Shown one piece after another: positions 35,717 through 44,179 of a stretch of 64,000 bases of DNA (position 1 is its first letter; every line of letters starts with the position of its first letter). Under the pieces are notes generated by a model, which saw only the letters and a list, made by a program, of their open reading frames with translations, was not told where the DNA came from and did not search any database. The stretch is from Terrihalobacillus insolitus. GTDB lineage: Bacteria > Bacillota > Bacilli > Bacillales > Amphibacillaceae. Location: the NCBI RefSeq assembly GCF_028416575.1, contig NZ_JAMQKB010000007.1, positions 62,001 to 126,000 on the forward strand, in the 5' to 3' direction. The position numbers were made by a program, and so were the translations under genes.

Positions 35717-36604
35717 GTGAAAAGGCTGCAGCTAGTGCAGTCTCCTATGGGTGGTTTTCCCGATATAGAAAGCAATTTAGGACAATATGTTTCAGATCTA
35801 GTTGATTTTTTAGACGTGACATTAGAAGGATTATTTGATCTAATCTTTTTCATTTCTTCACGTACCATCAACGGTATCGAGGCATTTTTAAATGTATTAC
35901 CTTGGTGGCTATTTATTATATTGATTTTTCTAATAGGATGGTATTTTAAAACGGTATGGTCTGGTGTTCTTTACGCATTTTTCATTTTTCTCGTAGGTAC
36001 ATTTGGACTATGGGAAGAAATGATGATGACGATTTCGATCGTAGTGACGGCGGTGCTAATATCCTTAATCATTGGTGTTCCTCTTGGAGTGTGGATGGCA
36101 TTTAGTAAAAGATTTTCCACTGTTATGCGGCCAATACTGGATGCAATGCAGACAATGCCTAGTTTCGTGTATTTAATTCCAGCGATTTTCTTCTTTGGAT
36201 TGGGAAATGTTTCAGCCATTTTTGCAACATTGATTTATGCGTTGCCACCTGTTATTCGCTTAACGGAATTGGCGTTACGCGGCGTAGACCCAGAAGTAAT
36301 AGAATCAGCACAATCGTTTGGTTCTTCCAGATGGCAAATGCTAATAAAGGTACAGTTACCACAAGCATTACCAACGATTATGGCAGGTGTTAACCAAACG
36401 ACGATGATGGCGTTGGCTATGGTCGTTATTGCATCGATGGTAGGAGCACAAGGATTGGGTGAACAAGTATTAATATCCATTAACCGTATCGATATCGCAC
36501 TTGGTTTTGAAGCGGGAATTAGTATTGTGTTTTTGGCCATTATAATTGATCGTGTTACAGGTGGAGTTGCTGATAAATTCCAGAAACATAGGAGGGCTAA
36601 GTAA
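35717..36604 (+). CDS. Glycine betaine-type ABC transporter permease
   Basis: The 295-residue BPD permease has about seven membrane segments and the EAA loop ([20 protein letters not shown]) that contacts the ATPase. The sequence [20 protein letters not shown] is typical of OpuAB/ProW. The start is unclear: a GTG at 35717 has only a weak site, and an ATG at 35747 has none. The stop codon overlaps the ATPase start by 1 nt. Confidence 0.85.
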   Translation: MKRLQLVQSPMGGFPDIESNLGQYVSDLVDFLDVTLEGLFDLIFFISSRTINGIEAFLNVLPWWLFIILIFLIGWYFKTVWSGVLYAFFIFLVGTFGLWEEMMMTISIVVTAVLISLIIGVPLGVWMAFSKRFSTVMRPILDAMQTMPSFVYLIPAIFFFGLGNVSAIFATLIYALPPVIRLTELALRGVDPEVIESAQSFGSSRWQMLIKVQLPQALPTIMAGVNQTTMMALAMVVIASMVGAQGLGEQVLISINRIDIALGFEAGISIVFLAIIIDRVTGGVADKFQKHRRAK

Positions 36605-37824
36605 TGACAACTAAAATGAAAATTGAGCACGTATCCAAAATTTTTGGCCCAAAACCTAAATCGATCGTTCCTATGGTCAAAGATGGCATGACCAAAAGTG
36701 AGATTTTAGAAAAAACTGGACATACGGTTGGAGTGTATGACGCTTCTCTTGATATAAATGAAGGCGAAATATTTGTAATTATGGGTCTTTCTGGTAGTGG
36801 TAAATCCACACTCATCCGTTGTTTCAATTTATTAAACAAGCCTACGTATGGTAGTATCCATGTTGATGGAGAAAATATTGTTGAATATAATGCGACTAAG
36901 TTAAAAAAGTTTCGTCAAGATAAAATTGCGATGGTCTTTCAACACTTTGGTTTATTTAATCACCGCACTGTTATGGGGAATGTGGAATATGGACTGGAAA
37001 TTAAAGAGGTATCTAAGGAAAAAAGACAACAAATCGCTCAAGAAAATATCGAAGTTGTTGGTTTGAAAGGGTACGAAGATAAATATCCAGAAGAACTATC
37101 AGGTGGAATGCAGCAAAGGGTTGGTCTGGCACGAGCACTTGCTAATGACCCTGATATTCTTTTAATGGATGAACCATTTAGTGCACTAGATCCTCTGATT
37201 CGTCGGGAAATGCAACTTGAGCTTCTAGATATCCAGGAACGGTTGCAGAAAACAATTGTCTTCATTACACACGATGTAAATGAGGCGTTTAAAATTGGTG
37301 ACCGTGTCGCTGTAATGAAGGACGGAAAAGTCGTTCAAGTGGGGACACCAGAGGAAATATTGGAGGAACCAGCAAACGACTATATTACAGATTTCATAAA
37401 AGATATTGATCGTTCTAAAATTTTGCAAGCTGAAAACGTTATGATCAAACCAAATGCATTGGTATCTTTGAAAGACGGCTTGCATGTTGCTGTAAAAGAG
37501 ATGCGAGAAAATGGAATTTCTAGTGTGTTCGTAGTCGACCGAAGTAGACATTTACAAGGTATTGTAACGATCGACGCAGCAATAGATGGAATTAAACAGA
37601 AAAAAACGTTGGAAGACGTACTTGATCGTGATGTTACGAAAGTTAGTAGGGAAGAGTATGTAAGTGACTTAATTCCAAAGGCATTGGAATCCAAATTCCC
37701 GTTAGCTGTTATTAACGAGGAAGATCGACTGGAAGGATTTATTCTCCGAGTTCACGTACTATCCGGCCTTGTCGCTGATGATGTTGAGGAAAGTAAAGAA
37801 TACCATGGTTACTATAACGGTTAA
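36604..37824 (+). CDS. Glycine betaine-type ABC transporter ATPase with CBS domains
   Basis: The 406-residue ATPase shows Walker [14 protein letters not shown], signature [15 protein letters not shown], Walker [13 protein letters not shown] and the H-loop [11 protein letters not shown]. The last 130 residues form a CBS pair ([16 protein letters not shown] and [20 protein letters not shown]), the ionic-strength sensing module of OpuA/ProV-type systems. This supports an osmoprotectant importer activated by osmotic stress. It is translationally coupled to the permease. Confidence 0.9.
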   Translation: MTTKMKIEHVSKIFGPKPKSIVPMVKDGMTKSEILEKTGHTVGVYDASLDINEGEIFVIMGLSGSGKSTLIRCFNLLNKPTYGSIHVDGENIVEYNATKLKKFRQDKIAMVFQHFGLFNHRTVMGNVEYGLEIKEVSKEKRQQIAQENIEVVGLKGYEDKYPEELSGGMQQRVGLARALANDPDILLMDEPFSALDPLIRREMQLELLDIQERLQKTIVFITHDVNEAFKIGDRVAVMKDGKVVQVGTPEEILEEPANDYITDFIKDIDRSKILQAENVMIKPNALVSLKDGLHVAVKEMRENGISSVFVVDRSRHLQGIVTIDAAIDGIKQKKTLEDVLDRDVTKVSREEYVSDLIPKALESKFPLAVINEEDRLEGFILRVHVLSGLVADDVEESKEYHGYYNG

Positions 37825-37867
37825 AAAATAAAACGCATGGATTAGATCCATGCGTTTTATTTTTTTA
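37825..37867. terminator. Terminator of the betaine transporter operon
   Basis: AAAATAAAACGCATGGAT/ATCCATGCGTTTTATTTT (arms about 17 bp), with T-tracts on both strands. It may also stop the convergent desaturase gene. Confidence 0.9.
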
Positions 37868-37913
37868 TGTTAGTTAACAAGTTATTTTCATCACGATTTG
37901 CATATCTATTGTG

Positions 37914-38987
37914 TTAATCTTGCTTGCTTATTGTTGGAAGTTTAATTTTTTTGGATTTAATGTCGCGTGTATCTAATCCATTTCCTAATGATCCAAACGC
38001 TTTGCCCTTTAATGGGTCGACAAGATCATTATGCTCAAAATATACCCTTGGTGTTTTCCATAATGCCTTTAAAGCTTGACCCATCGGCATTTCGTGATAG
38101 CGATCAGGCCATAAATTTTTAATATGTTTCTTTACGAGTGGATAGTGTTTTGAACTCATCGACGGGAAAATGTGATGTTCCGTATGATAAGAAAAATTAA
38201 AATGCAACACATCCACCCATTTTGGTACAGTTACCGTAAGGCTGTTTGCTAATGGATCGTTAACAGGAACAAGTGGGTTGAGACGGTGATTCGTTGAAAT
38301 ATAGGCCATTACCACGAAATTGGCGATCAAAAGTGGAAGCAAAAAAGCAAAAAACCACTTTTCAAAACCCATCACAAACAAAAGACTAATCCATGTTATC
38401 CAAGGCAATACAGCTTGAACGAATACCGTTGGCTGCTTCTTAAGGTTAAACGACTTTATATACACTAAGAACATTTTGATTGAGTGGGCTGTGAATTGGA
38501 CTGTCAAAGATGCAAAGCTTGTGAATGCCCGAACAAAAAAAGGCAATTTGTAGATCCAGCGAAAAAGTTTCGTTTTGGATATTCTCTCAAGTGTCGGCCA
38601 TGAATCTGGATCATGTTCATCCTGTTGTGTATGAACATGATGTGTTGCATTATGCCACTTTCTCCAGATTTGTGGACTAGTGCTTAACGGCCAAAATGCA
38701 ATAGCACCAAGTAAATTGCGGATCCATCCTTTTCGAATAACCGTTCCATGTAAAATCTCATGACCTAAAAACCCTAATGCTGCAAAGCTTAAACCAATTG
38801 GAATAGATAGAAGCAAGTTGACTAGTGGGTGAAGATCAAATAATCCAATCACCAAGAAACACCCAACCACAACAAGCAAATAGGCAAGTCCTCCAAAAAG
38901 ACGGAAAGGTGCAGGCTTAAATACTTCTTTTGGCAAATGTTTTTTTAATTGTGCAGCATACCATCCAAAATTATGAAGGTCACTCAT
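37914..38987 (-). CDS. Membrane fatty acid desaturase
   Basis: About 357 residues are expected from the ATG at 38987 behind AAAGGAG. The three histidine boxes of di-iron desaturases are present: GHEILHG, WHNATHHVH and YHTEHHIFPSM, with four hydrophobic segments around them. It introduces a double bond into acyl chains of membrane lipids. The last box resembles front-end or acyl-lipid desaturases rather than B. subtilis Des, so the position of the double bond is not predictable. No DesK/DesR pair is next to it. Confidence 0.88.
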   Translation of the reverse strand: MSDLHNFGWYAAQLKKHLPKEVFKPAPFRLFGGLAYLLVVVGCFLVIGLFDLHPLVNLLLSIPIGLSFAALGFLGHEILHGTVIRKGWIRNLLGAIAFWPLSTSPQIWRKWHNATHHVHTQQDEHDPDSWPTLERISKTKLFRWIYKLPFFVRAFTSFASLTVQFTAHSIKMFLVYIKSFNLKKQPTVFVQAVLPWITWISLLFVMGFEKWFFAFLLPLLIANFVVMAYISTNHRLNPLVPVNDPLANSLTVTVPKWVDVLHFNFSYHTEHHIFPSMSSKHYPLVKKHIKNLWPDRYHEMPMGQALKALWKTPRVYFEHNDLVDPLKGKAFGSLGNGLDTRDIKSKKIKLPTISKQD

Positions 38988-39205
38988 ATGTAGTAATCTC
39001 CTTTCACATTCATAAATAACATAAGACTGTGCTTGCGCTATAATTATTTTTACCCTACCAGTATTGTTCAATTGATGTCAACTTATAATTATTACCAAGT
39101 CCTAAGTCCAGCCAACAAATGCATTATGAGCGAATTCCTTTTTCGTTTAAGCAATATAGTATACCCTAATGTTAAATGAGATTAGAGAGGAGAGGAGAGA
39201 AAGAA

Positions 39206-40027
39206 ATGAGCTTAACAACTACCACCACACTTCATAATGGTGTGGAGATACCCGTTTTTGGCCTAGGTGTGTACAAAATACCAGAACAAGAGGTATACGA
39301 TTCCGTTACATCTGCACTAGCTTTAGGATATCGCCACATTGATACAGCATCTTTTTATGAAAATGAAGAAGGTGTTGGGAAGGCGATTAAGGATAGTGAC
39401 ATACCGAGGAACGATATTTTTGTAACGACGAAGGTTTGGAACGATGAGCAAGGTTATGATGAAACGTTACAGGCATTTGAGAGAAGTCTTAAAAGATTGG
39501 AATTTGATTATGTCGATTTGTATTTGATCCATTGGCCGGTTCCAGGCAAGTACAAGGAGACTTGGAAAGCATTAGAGAAGCTTTATAAAGACGGAAAAGT
39601 AAGAGCTATTGGCGTGAGTAATTTTTTGCCTCATCATTTAGAAAGTCTAATGGAAGATGCTGAGATAAAACCGATGGCGAACCAAATTGAACTCCATCCG
39701 CAATTAACTCAAGTTGAAACCCGCAACTATTGTAAACAACATAATATTAAAGTGGAAGCATGGTCTCCGTTAGGACGTGCCAACTATCTCGATGATCCAA
39801 TACTAAACGAAATCGCAAACAAACATAATAAGACTCCTGCTCAAGTAATCCTACGTTGGAATGTCCAAAGTGAAATCATTACGATACCAAAATCGGTTAA
39901 TACTTTAAGACAAAAAGAAAATGCTGACGTTTTTGACTTTGAACTTACCAACGAAGAAGTGCAAAAAATAGACAGCATAAATATCAATAAACGCATTGGA
40001 CAACACCCAGATCATTTTAAATACTAA
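39206..40027 (+). CDS. Aldo/keto reductase (glyoxal reductase-like)
   Basis: About 273 residues are expected from the ATG at 39206 behind GAGAGGAGAG. The AKR catalytic tetrad is seen as Asp in YRHIDTASFY, Tyr in FYENEEGVG, Lys in VTTKVWND and His in YLIHWPVPG. The C-terminal NADPH site has IPKSVNTLRQKEN. It is close in pattern to B. subtilis YvgN/YtbE, which reduce glyoxal and methylglyoxal. Single gene. Confidence 0.9.
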   Translation: MSLTTTTTLHNGVEIPVFGLGVYKIPEQEVYDSVTSALALGYRHIDTASFYENEEGVGKAIKDSDIPRNDIFVTTKVWNDEQGYDETLQAFERSLKRLEFDYVDLYLIHWPVPGKYKETWKALEKLYKDGKVRAIGVSNFLPHHLESLMEDAEIKPMANQIELHPQLTQVETRNYCKQHNIKVEAWSPLGRANYLDDPILNEIANKHNKTPAQVILRWNVQSEIITIPKSVNTLRQKENADVFDFELTNEEVQKIDSININKRIGQHPDHFKY

Positions 40028-40154
40028 ATACAGGTTCATAGAAACGGATGAAACGAAGATGGAGTAACTGTATAAGGTAAATATTTCAAAAATGTGAAAA
40101 ATATCGTTGACTATCCATTTCCTTTGGCATATAATTAAGAACATATTAAATGAA

Positions 40155-40223
40155 AGGAGGTCATATCTATGAAAAACATAACAGTGAAGCAACCAACTAA
40201 TTTCATAGATCAAGTGACCTCCT
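40155..40223 (+). repeat. Inverted repeat enclosing a ribosome site and start codon
   Basis: AGGAGGTCA (40155-40163) pairs with TGACCTCCT (40215-40223), and ATCTATGAAA (40165-40174) pairs with TTTCATAGAT (40201-40210). The Shine-Dalgarno and ATG of the 22-codon ORF at 40169 lie in the 5' arm, so folding would hide them. Confidence 0.75.
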
Positions 40224-40237
40224 ACGAGTTCTTATAA
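40169..40237 (+). CDS. 22-residue peptide ORF inside a hairpin
   Basis: The ORF runs from an ATG behind AAAGGAGG to TAA: MKNITVKQPTNFIDQV then TSYEFL. It may be a leader peptide or a free small peptide; no homologue is known to me. The perfect ribosome site speaks for translation. The fact that the gene is itself an inverted repeat means the coding could also be incidental. Confidence 0.4.
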   Translation: MKNITVKQPTNFIDQVTSYEFL

Positions 40238-40302
40238 TTTCGTGAATTCCTTTTTGTCAAAAATGGAATTGCACTTTTGCATCAATATTATATGGTATAG
40301 GT

Positions 40303-40332
40303 AGGTCACACTTCTTGTCCGTGGCCTTTTTT
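40303..40332 (+). terminator. Terminator 1 in the small-ORF region
   Basis: AGGTCAC/GTGGCCT with an 11-nt loop, then TTTTTTC. Confidence 0.6.
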
Positions 40333-40341
40333 CATTGTTTG

Positions 40342-40378
40342 AAAACGCATGTGTCCCAGGGGGCACATGCGTTTTTTT
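40342..40378 (+). terminator. Terminator 2 in the small-ORF region
   Basis: AAAACGCATGTG/CACATGCGTTTT with a 10-nt loop, then TTT. Confidence 0.85.
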
Positions 40379-40410
40379 AATAGATAAAAAACATGAGAGG
40401 AGAATGAAAA

Positions 40411-40461
40411 ATGAAAAAAGTGGAGAATGCATTAATAGAAGATTGGAATGAGAGCGGATAG
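40411..40461 (+). CDS. 16-residue peptide ending in DWNESG
   Basis: MKKVENALIEDWNESG, from an ATG behind GAGAGGAG. The C-terminus (acidic residue, W, x, E, S, G, stop) recurs in the 18-residue peptide at 40683. Function unknown. Confidence 0.5.
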   Translation: MKKVENALIEDWNESG

Positions 40462-40494
40462 TAAATACCGAAAAAAGCAGAGTTGGTGAATAGC

Positions 40495-40641
40495 ATGACA
40501 GTAGTATTAAGGCAGATTGATTCTTTGGTTGGTCGGTTTATAAGACCATACACGATAATCATTATTGTTATTGTTCAGTTTGGTGGGTTGTTTCCATCGA
40601 TTGAGAAAGTAATTTGTATTGTTTCAAAAAATGAAGAGTAA
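40495..40641 (+). CDS. 48-residue membrane peptide between the two small peptides
   Basis: A basic/amphipathic start (MTVVLRQIDSLVGRFIRPY) is followed by a membrane segment (TIIIIVIVQFGGLFPSI) and a short charged end (SKNEE). The ribosome site is weak (GGTGAA). It has the general build of a small membrane toxin or a peptide-export partner, but no family is recognised. Confidence 0.45.
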   Translation: MTVVLRQIDSLVGRFIRPYTIIIIVIVQFGGLFPSIEKVICIVSKNEE

Positions 40642-40682
40642 GTGTTTTAGAACATTTTAAATTTGGAAAGGAGTTGTTTTTG

Positions 40683-40739
40683 ATGATTCAAAACAGAAAA
40701 CAAGAGGTTAATAGAGAAGAGTGGAAAGAAAGCGGATAG
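40683..40739 (+). CDS. 18-residue peptide ending in EWKESG
   Basis: MIQNRKQEVNREEWKESG, from an ATG behind AAAGGAG. It shares the W-x-E-S-G end with the peptide at 40411. The nucleotide ends are also alike (TGG, two codons, AGCGGATAG). Confidence 0.5.
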   Translation: MIQNRKQEVNREEWKESG

Positions 40740-41134
40740 TGAAAAGAACTAGGTGGGCACACGTTTCGTTTTTTTAAAATTGGTTGATTTCATGTCAAAT
40801 CACACCATGAACAACCTAGATATTTCCCGGGAAATGACGATTACTGCGTTGAAAGATGTACGTTCGGATCGATTTATCAGAAACTCACCCAAAAAACACG
40901 GAGAATCTGTCAAAGAAAGTGGAAGCATGTTGTCAATTGGGGAATGACAACTAAGCTGATTGTCCATGACTCAACATTCGGTTCAGGTTTTTTCCTTGAT
41001 CATGGTACAATGAAAGCAAAAGCAAGTCATGATTAACTTAACATCAAACAGGGGATCTATTCAAAAGTATTAGATGCAAAAAGGTCACTTTGCTCGCCTG
41101 GATGATATCCCACTTTCTTATTTGGGGTGAATGA
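40740..41134. other. Intergenic stretch, no convincing gene
   Basis: A reading frame at 40753-40947 has no ribosome site. A TACAAT box at about 41006 may belong to the promoter of the serine protease. Nothing else is seen. Confidence 0.4.
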
Positions 41135-41959
41135 ATGAAGCAGTCAGATGATCATAAACCTGATATCATTGATGAGGACTTATACGAAGAAATAGATGAA
41201 GAAGAGATGCTTGAAATTCTGAAGCAAGAACGGAAAGTGATGCTTCAGGCTGACCATAACAAAAACAATAAACCGAAACGCCCATTCCCAAAATGGGCAT
41301 TTTGGTTGATCGCGGTTGCGATGCTCATCAATGTCATTGCAATTATTCCACGCACTTTTTCCATACCGGCAATGAATTTTTTAGTCACTTCCGCAAAGCT
41401 TTCGACACAAGACGTGATTGATGAATATAAGGAATCCGTTGTTGTAGTAGAAGCAGGGAGTAAAAAGGGAACTGGTTTTTCGGTTTCAGAGGATGGTGTC
41501 ATTTTAACGAATAACCATGTCATAGAGGATGAAAAAAGTATTTTTGTTGCATTTCCAACAGAGGGACTGTATGAAGTAGAGGTTGTTGATGCATTTCCAG
41601 ATATCGATCTTGCCGTATTACAAGTGGTCAAAAATGACGCCACCTTCCCTGCGCTTACTTTAGCTAAAAGGACAAATTTTACGAATAATGAGCATATTTA
41701 TTTTATCGGTAATCCTTTGGCATTTTCGGGAATTGCAAACGAAGGAAAAGTAGTCGGATATACAAAATTGGATGATTGGGAAAAGAAGGTAATCATGCTA
41801 AAGGCACCAGTATATCGTGGGAATAGTGGTAGCCCTGTCATTAATGATGATGGTGAAGTTATAGGGGTTATTTTTGCAACCCTTAACCATTCCGATCAGG
41901 GCAAGGTGGGTTTAGCCGTCCCAATTGATTATTACTATGAGAAGATAGCAAGCCCGTAA
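41135..41959 (+). CDS. Membrane-anchored trypsin-like serine protease (HtrA-like, no PDZ)
   Basis: The 274-residue protein has an acidic cytoplasmic N-terminus (DEDLYEEIDEEEMLEILKQE), one membrane anchor (WAFWLIAVAMLINVIAIIP), then a trypsin-like domain with the triad His in LTNNHVIED, Asp in FPDIDLAVLQ and Ser in YRGNSGSPVIN. HtrA proteases usually add a PDZ domain; none is present here. Residues outside the membrane face the exterior. It probably has a quality-control or regulatory role. A stem-loop overlaps its stop codon. Confidence 0.85.
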   Translation: MKQSDDHKPDIIDEDLYEEIDEEEMLEILKQERKVMLQADHNKNNKPKRPFPKWAFWLIAVAMLINVIAIIPRTFSIPAMNFLVTSAKLSTQDVIDEYKESVVVVEAGSKKGTGFSVSEDGVILTNNHVIEDEKSIFVAFPTEGLYEVEVVDAFPDIDLAVLQVVKNDATFPALTLAKRTNFTNNEHIYFIGNPLAFSGIANEGKVVGYTKLDDWEKKVIMLKAPVYRGNSGSPVINDDGEVIGVIFATLNHSDQGKVGLAVPIDYYYEKIASP

Positions 41960-41983
41960 ACAAATCGATGGGCTTGCTATCTC
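41946..41983 (+). terminator. Hairpin overlapping the protease stop codon
   Basis: GATAGCAAGCCC/GGGCTTGCTATC with a 14-nt loop. There is no U-tract, so termination is uncertain. Confidence 0.5.
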
Positions 41984-42095
41984 TATCGTGGTATTGATAA
42001 GACAATTTAAATAAAATGTAATATTCCTGTGCTAGATTTCCTACGCCGAAACAGATATGCTTATCCTATTAATCATAAGTAGTAGGGGAATTAAA

Positions 42096-42212
42096 ATGCG
42101 AGAAAGTGATTTCTATATCAAACAAATAAAAATGGAAGATTACATATATGTTACACCCAAAAAACAATCGTCCCGTACGAATACTATTGTAGCTGGAGGT
42201 GGCAAAGGTTGA
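42096..42212 (+). CDS. 38-residue ORF coupled to sigI
   Basis: The start MRESDFYIKQIKMEDYIYVT and end VAGGGKG are seen. The ATG at 42096 follows TAGGGG, and the TGA overlaps the sigI ATG by 1 nt. This tight overlap suggests real translation and coupling. No family is recognised. Confidence 0.5.
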   Translation: MRESDFYIKQIKMEDYIYVTPKKQSSRTNTIVAGGGKG

Positions 42213-42949
42213 TGGAGAACCGTTCTACCGAAGAGGAAGAGGTACCTCTTGAGAAACAAATTGCACTCGTTCAGCAAGGAGATCAATCGATTCAAAATCA
42301 CTTACTGAAAGTATATCAACCTTTTATCGCCAAAAGTGTTTCACAAGTTTGCAAGAGGTACATTGATCCTAACACGGATGATGAATTTAGTGTTGGACTT
42401 ATTGCTTTTAACGAGGCAATGTTTTCTTATTCAAATGATAAAGGAAGCACTTTTCTTTCTTTTGCCAGTTTAGTTGTGAAAAGAAAGGTAATCGATTATA
42501 TTCGAAAAGAGCAGACAAACCCAGCGCAAGCTTCATTAGATGAAGTCTATGATGAAGATAATATGACGGTTAATCCTTTAGAAGTTAAAGCTGCAAAGGA
42601 ATTGTATCAGGTACAATCAGAGTCATGGCACCGGAGTGAGGAGATAAAAGACCTTGAACAAAAGCTAAAGGAGTACAAACTTTCTTTTGAAGAACTTACC
42701 AAAATATCTCCGAAACATCAGGATGCAAGAGAATCAGCGATCCGAACAGCTAAAATTTTATATGAAGATGAATCGATGCGTGACTTTGTGTATAAAAAGA
42801 AAAAAATTCCGATTAAAGCTTTAATTGAAAAGGTAAGTGTGAGCAAAAAAACATTGGAGCGGAACAGGAAATATATTCTAGCGATCTTTGTCATTCTAGG
42901 TGGTGAGTACATCTACCTTAAGGATTATTTAAAGGGGGTGGGAGATTGA
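42212..42949 (+). CDS. sigI: RNA polymerase sigma-I factor
   Basis: 245 residues are expected from the ATG at 42212 (ribosome site GGAGGTGG). The SigI N-terminal domain shows ALVQQGDQSIQNHLLKVYQP and FSVGLIAFNEAMFSYSNDKG, and the C-terminal DNA-binding part has SVSKKTLERNRKYILAIFVI. SigI controls heat and cell-wall responses in B. subtilis and, in clostridia, polysaccharide-degrading genes. It overlaps rsgI, its anti-sigma partner. Confidence 0.92.
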   Translation: MENRSTEEEEVPLEKQIALVQQGDQSIQNHLLKVYQPFIAKSVSQVCKRYIDPNTDDEFSVGLIAFNEAMFSYSNDKGSTFLSFASLVVKRKVIDYIRKEQTNPAQASLDEVYDEDNMTVNPLEVKAAKELYQVQSESWHRSEEIKDLEQKLKEYKLSFEELTKISPKHQDARESAIRTAKILYEDESMRDFVYKKKKIPIKALIEKVSVSKKTLERNRKYILAIFVILGGEYIYLKDYLKGVGD

Positions 42950-44061
42950 GAAAAGGTGTTGTAGTAAAACAAAATCAACGTTATACCGTTGTAATGGAGC
43001 AAGACGGTACTTTTCACAAAGCAAATCCAGTTTCAAACGGAGAAATTGGAATGGAAGTTTTTTATACGCCAAAAGAAGAAAATACTTTTTCGTTTTTCAC
43101 GAGAAAGTACCCTAGAATGATTGCGATAACATTGGTTTTCCTATTGATAATTTTCCCTCTATATGGGTGGTATGATAAAAATGAGGCGTATGCCTATGTC
43201 AATATTGATATCAATCCAAGTGTCGAATTAGAAGTCAATGATGATATGAAAGTGTTAAACCTCATTCCACTTAATGATGACGGCAAATCACTTATAGATC
43301 AACTTCCCGATTGGAAAAATCGTTCTATTGAGCAAGTAACAGCTTCCATTATTGATAAGAGTAAGCAGGACGGATTTGTGGATCTCGAGAACAACATATT
43401 GATAGGTGTTAGCTACTTAGTAAAGCCGAAAGAAAACAGAAAGATTACGGATGTAATTGATACGTATTTAAGTAATTATAAAACCGACTATCAGATTGCA
43501 ACATTTGAAATTCCGAGCGAAGTCCGCACAGAAGCAAAAGAGAAAAAGGTATCTATGAATCAAATTATGGCCTCCTCTTTGAGTGAGGAAGAGGAAACAA
43601 AAGGAAAGAAAAATCAATCAAAGAAGAAAATAGATAAAGAAGATAAAGCAATTATTCAATCATTTTATAAGTCAAAACAAGACGCTTCTAAAAAGGAAAA
43701 ACAGAAAAGAGAAAAGAATAACAAGCCAAACGAAAATAGCTATAAAGGAAATAATGGAAAATCGAAGGATCAAGAAAAATCCAGTCCAGGTAAAGATAAA
43801 TCTAATAACAATAATGGGAACGATAACAAGCAAAAAAACAATAAACAAGTAAACAAAGATAAGAAGCAAGGAAAAAACGGAAAAGCTAAGAAACAAATAA
43901 AGGATCAAAAACTTAAGAATAAGAATAAGAATAACAATGGAAATCAAAAGAACAAAAATAAAAATGGAAATCAAAATCAACAAAATAAGAAGGAACGATC
44001 CATATCTGAAACTTTAAAAGATCGGTTTAATCCAATTATCCAACAAATTCCAATAGAATAA
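42946..44061 (+). CDS. rsgI: Anti-sigma-I factor RsgI
   Basis: The 371-residue protein starts at a TTG overlapping the sigI stop. The N-terminal cytoplasmic RsgI domain (KGVVVKQNQRYTVVMEQDG) is followed by a membrane segment (MIAITLVFLLIIFPLYGWY) and the conserved extracellular domain (YVNIDINPSVELEVNDDMKV). The last 130 residues are an extreme Lys/Asn/Gln-rich, low-complexity tail with a short hydrophobic end (LKDRFNPIIQQIPIE). The tail is far more biased than in B. subtilis RsgI and could bind anionic wall or nucleic acid polymers. Confidence 0.9.
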   Translation: MRKGVVVKQNQRYTVVMEQDGTFHKANPVSNGEIGMEVFYTPKEENTFSFFTRKYPRMIAITLVFLLIIFPLYGWYDKNEAYAYVNIDINPSVELEVNDDMKVLNLIPLNDDGKSLIDQLPDWKNRSIEQVTASIIDKSKQDGFVDLENNILIGVSYLVKPKENRKITDVIDTYLSNYKTDYQIATFEIPSEVRTEAKEKKVSMNQIMASSLSEEEETKGKKNQSKKKIDKEDKAIIQSFYKSKQDASKKEKQKREKNNKPNENSYKGNNGKSKDQEKSSPGKDKSNNNNGNDNKQKNNKQVNKDKKQGKNGKAKKQIKDQKLKNKNKNNNGNQKNKNKNGNQNQQNKKERSISETLKDRFNPIIQQIPIE

Positions 44062-44067
44062 AACGAG

Positions 44068-44096
44068 ACGCTTGGTAAAGAGACCCAAGCGTTTTT
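44068..44096 (+). terminator. Terminator of sigI-rsgI
   Basis: ACGCTTGG/CCAAGCGT with a 9-nt loop, then TTTTA. Confidence 0.8.
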
Positions 44097-44179
44097 ATAT
44101 ACACTTTTTTAGATATTTGAACAATTAGTGCAAGGTACAGTACAATAATAGGAAATAACAAAGCTGGAAGGGATCATAA

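Noticed and set aside
40753..40947. 64-codon frame after the small peptides
   Set aside because: No ribosome site before any of its possible starts. It contains VKESG, which may be chance.
41990..42095. Sigma-I type autoregulatory promoter before sigI
   Set aside because: A CGAAA-like -10 is present near 42048, but no CCCCC-type -35 at the right distance was found.
43672..43983. 103-codon hydrophobic minus-strand frame in rsgI
   Set aside because: It is the mirror of the AAA/AAT-rich tail of RsgI; apparent membrane character arises from reversed Lys/Asn codons.
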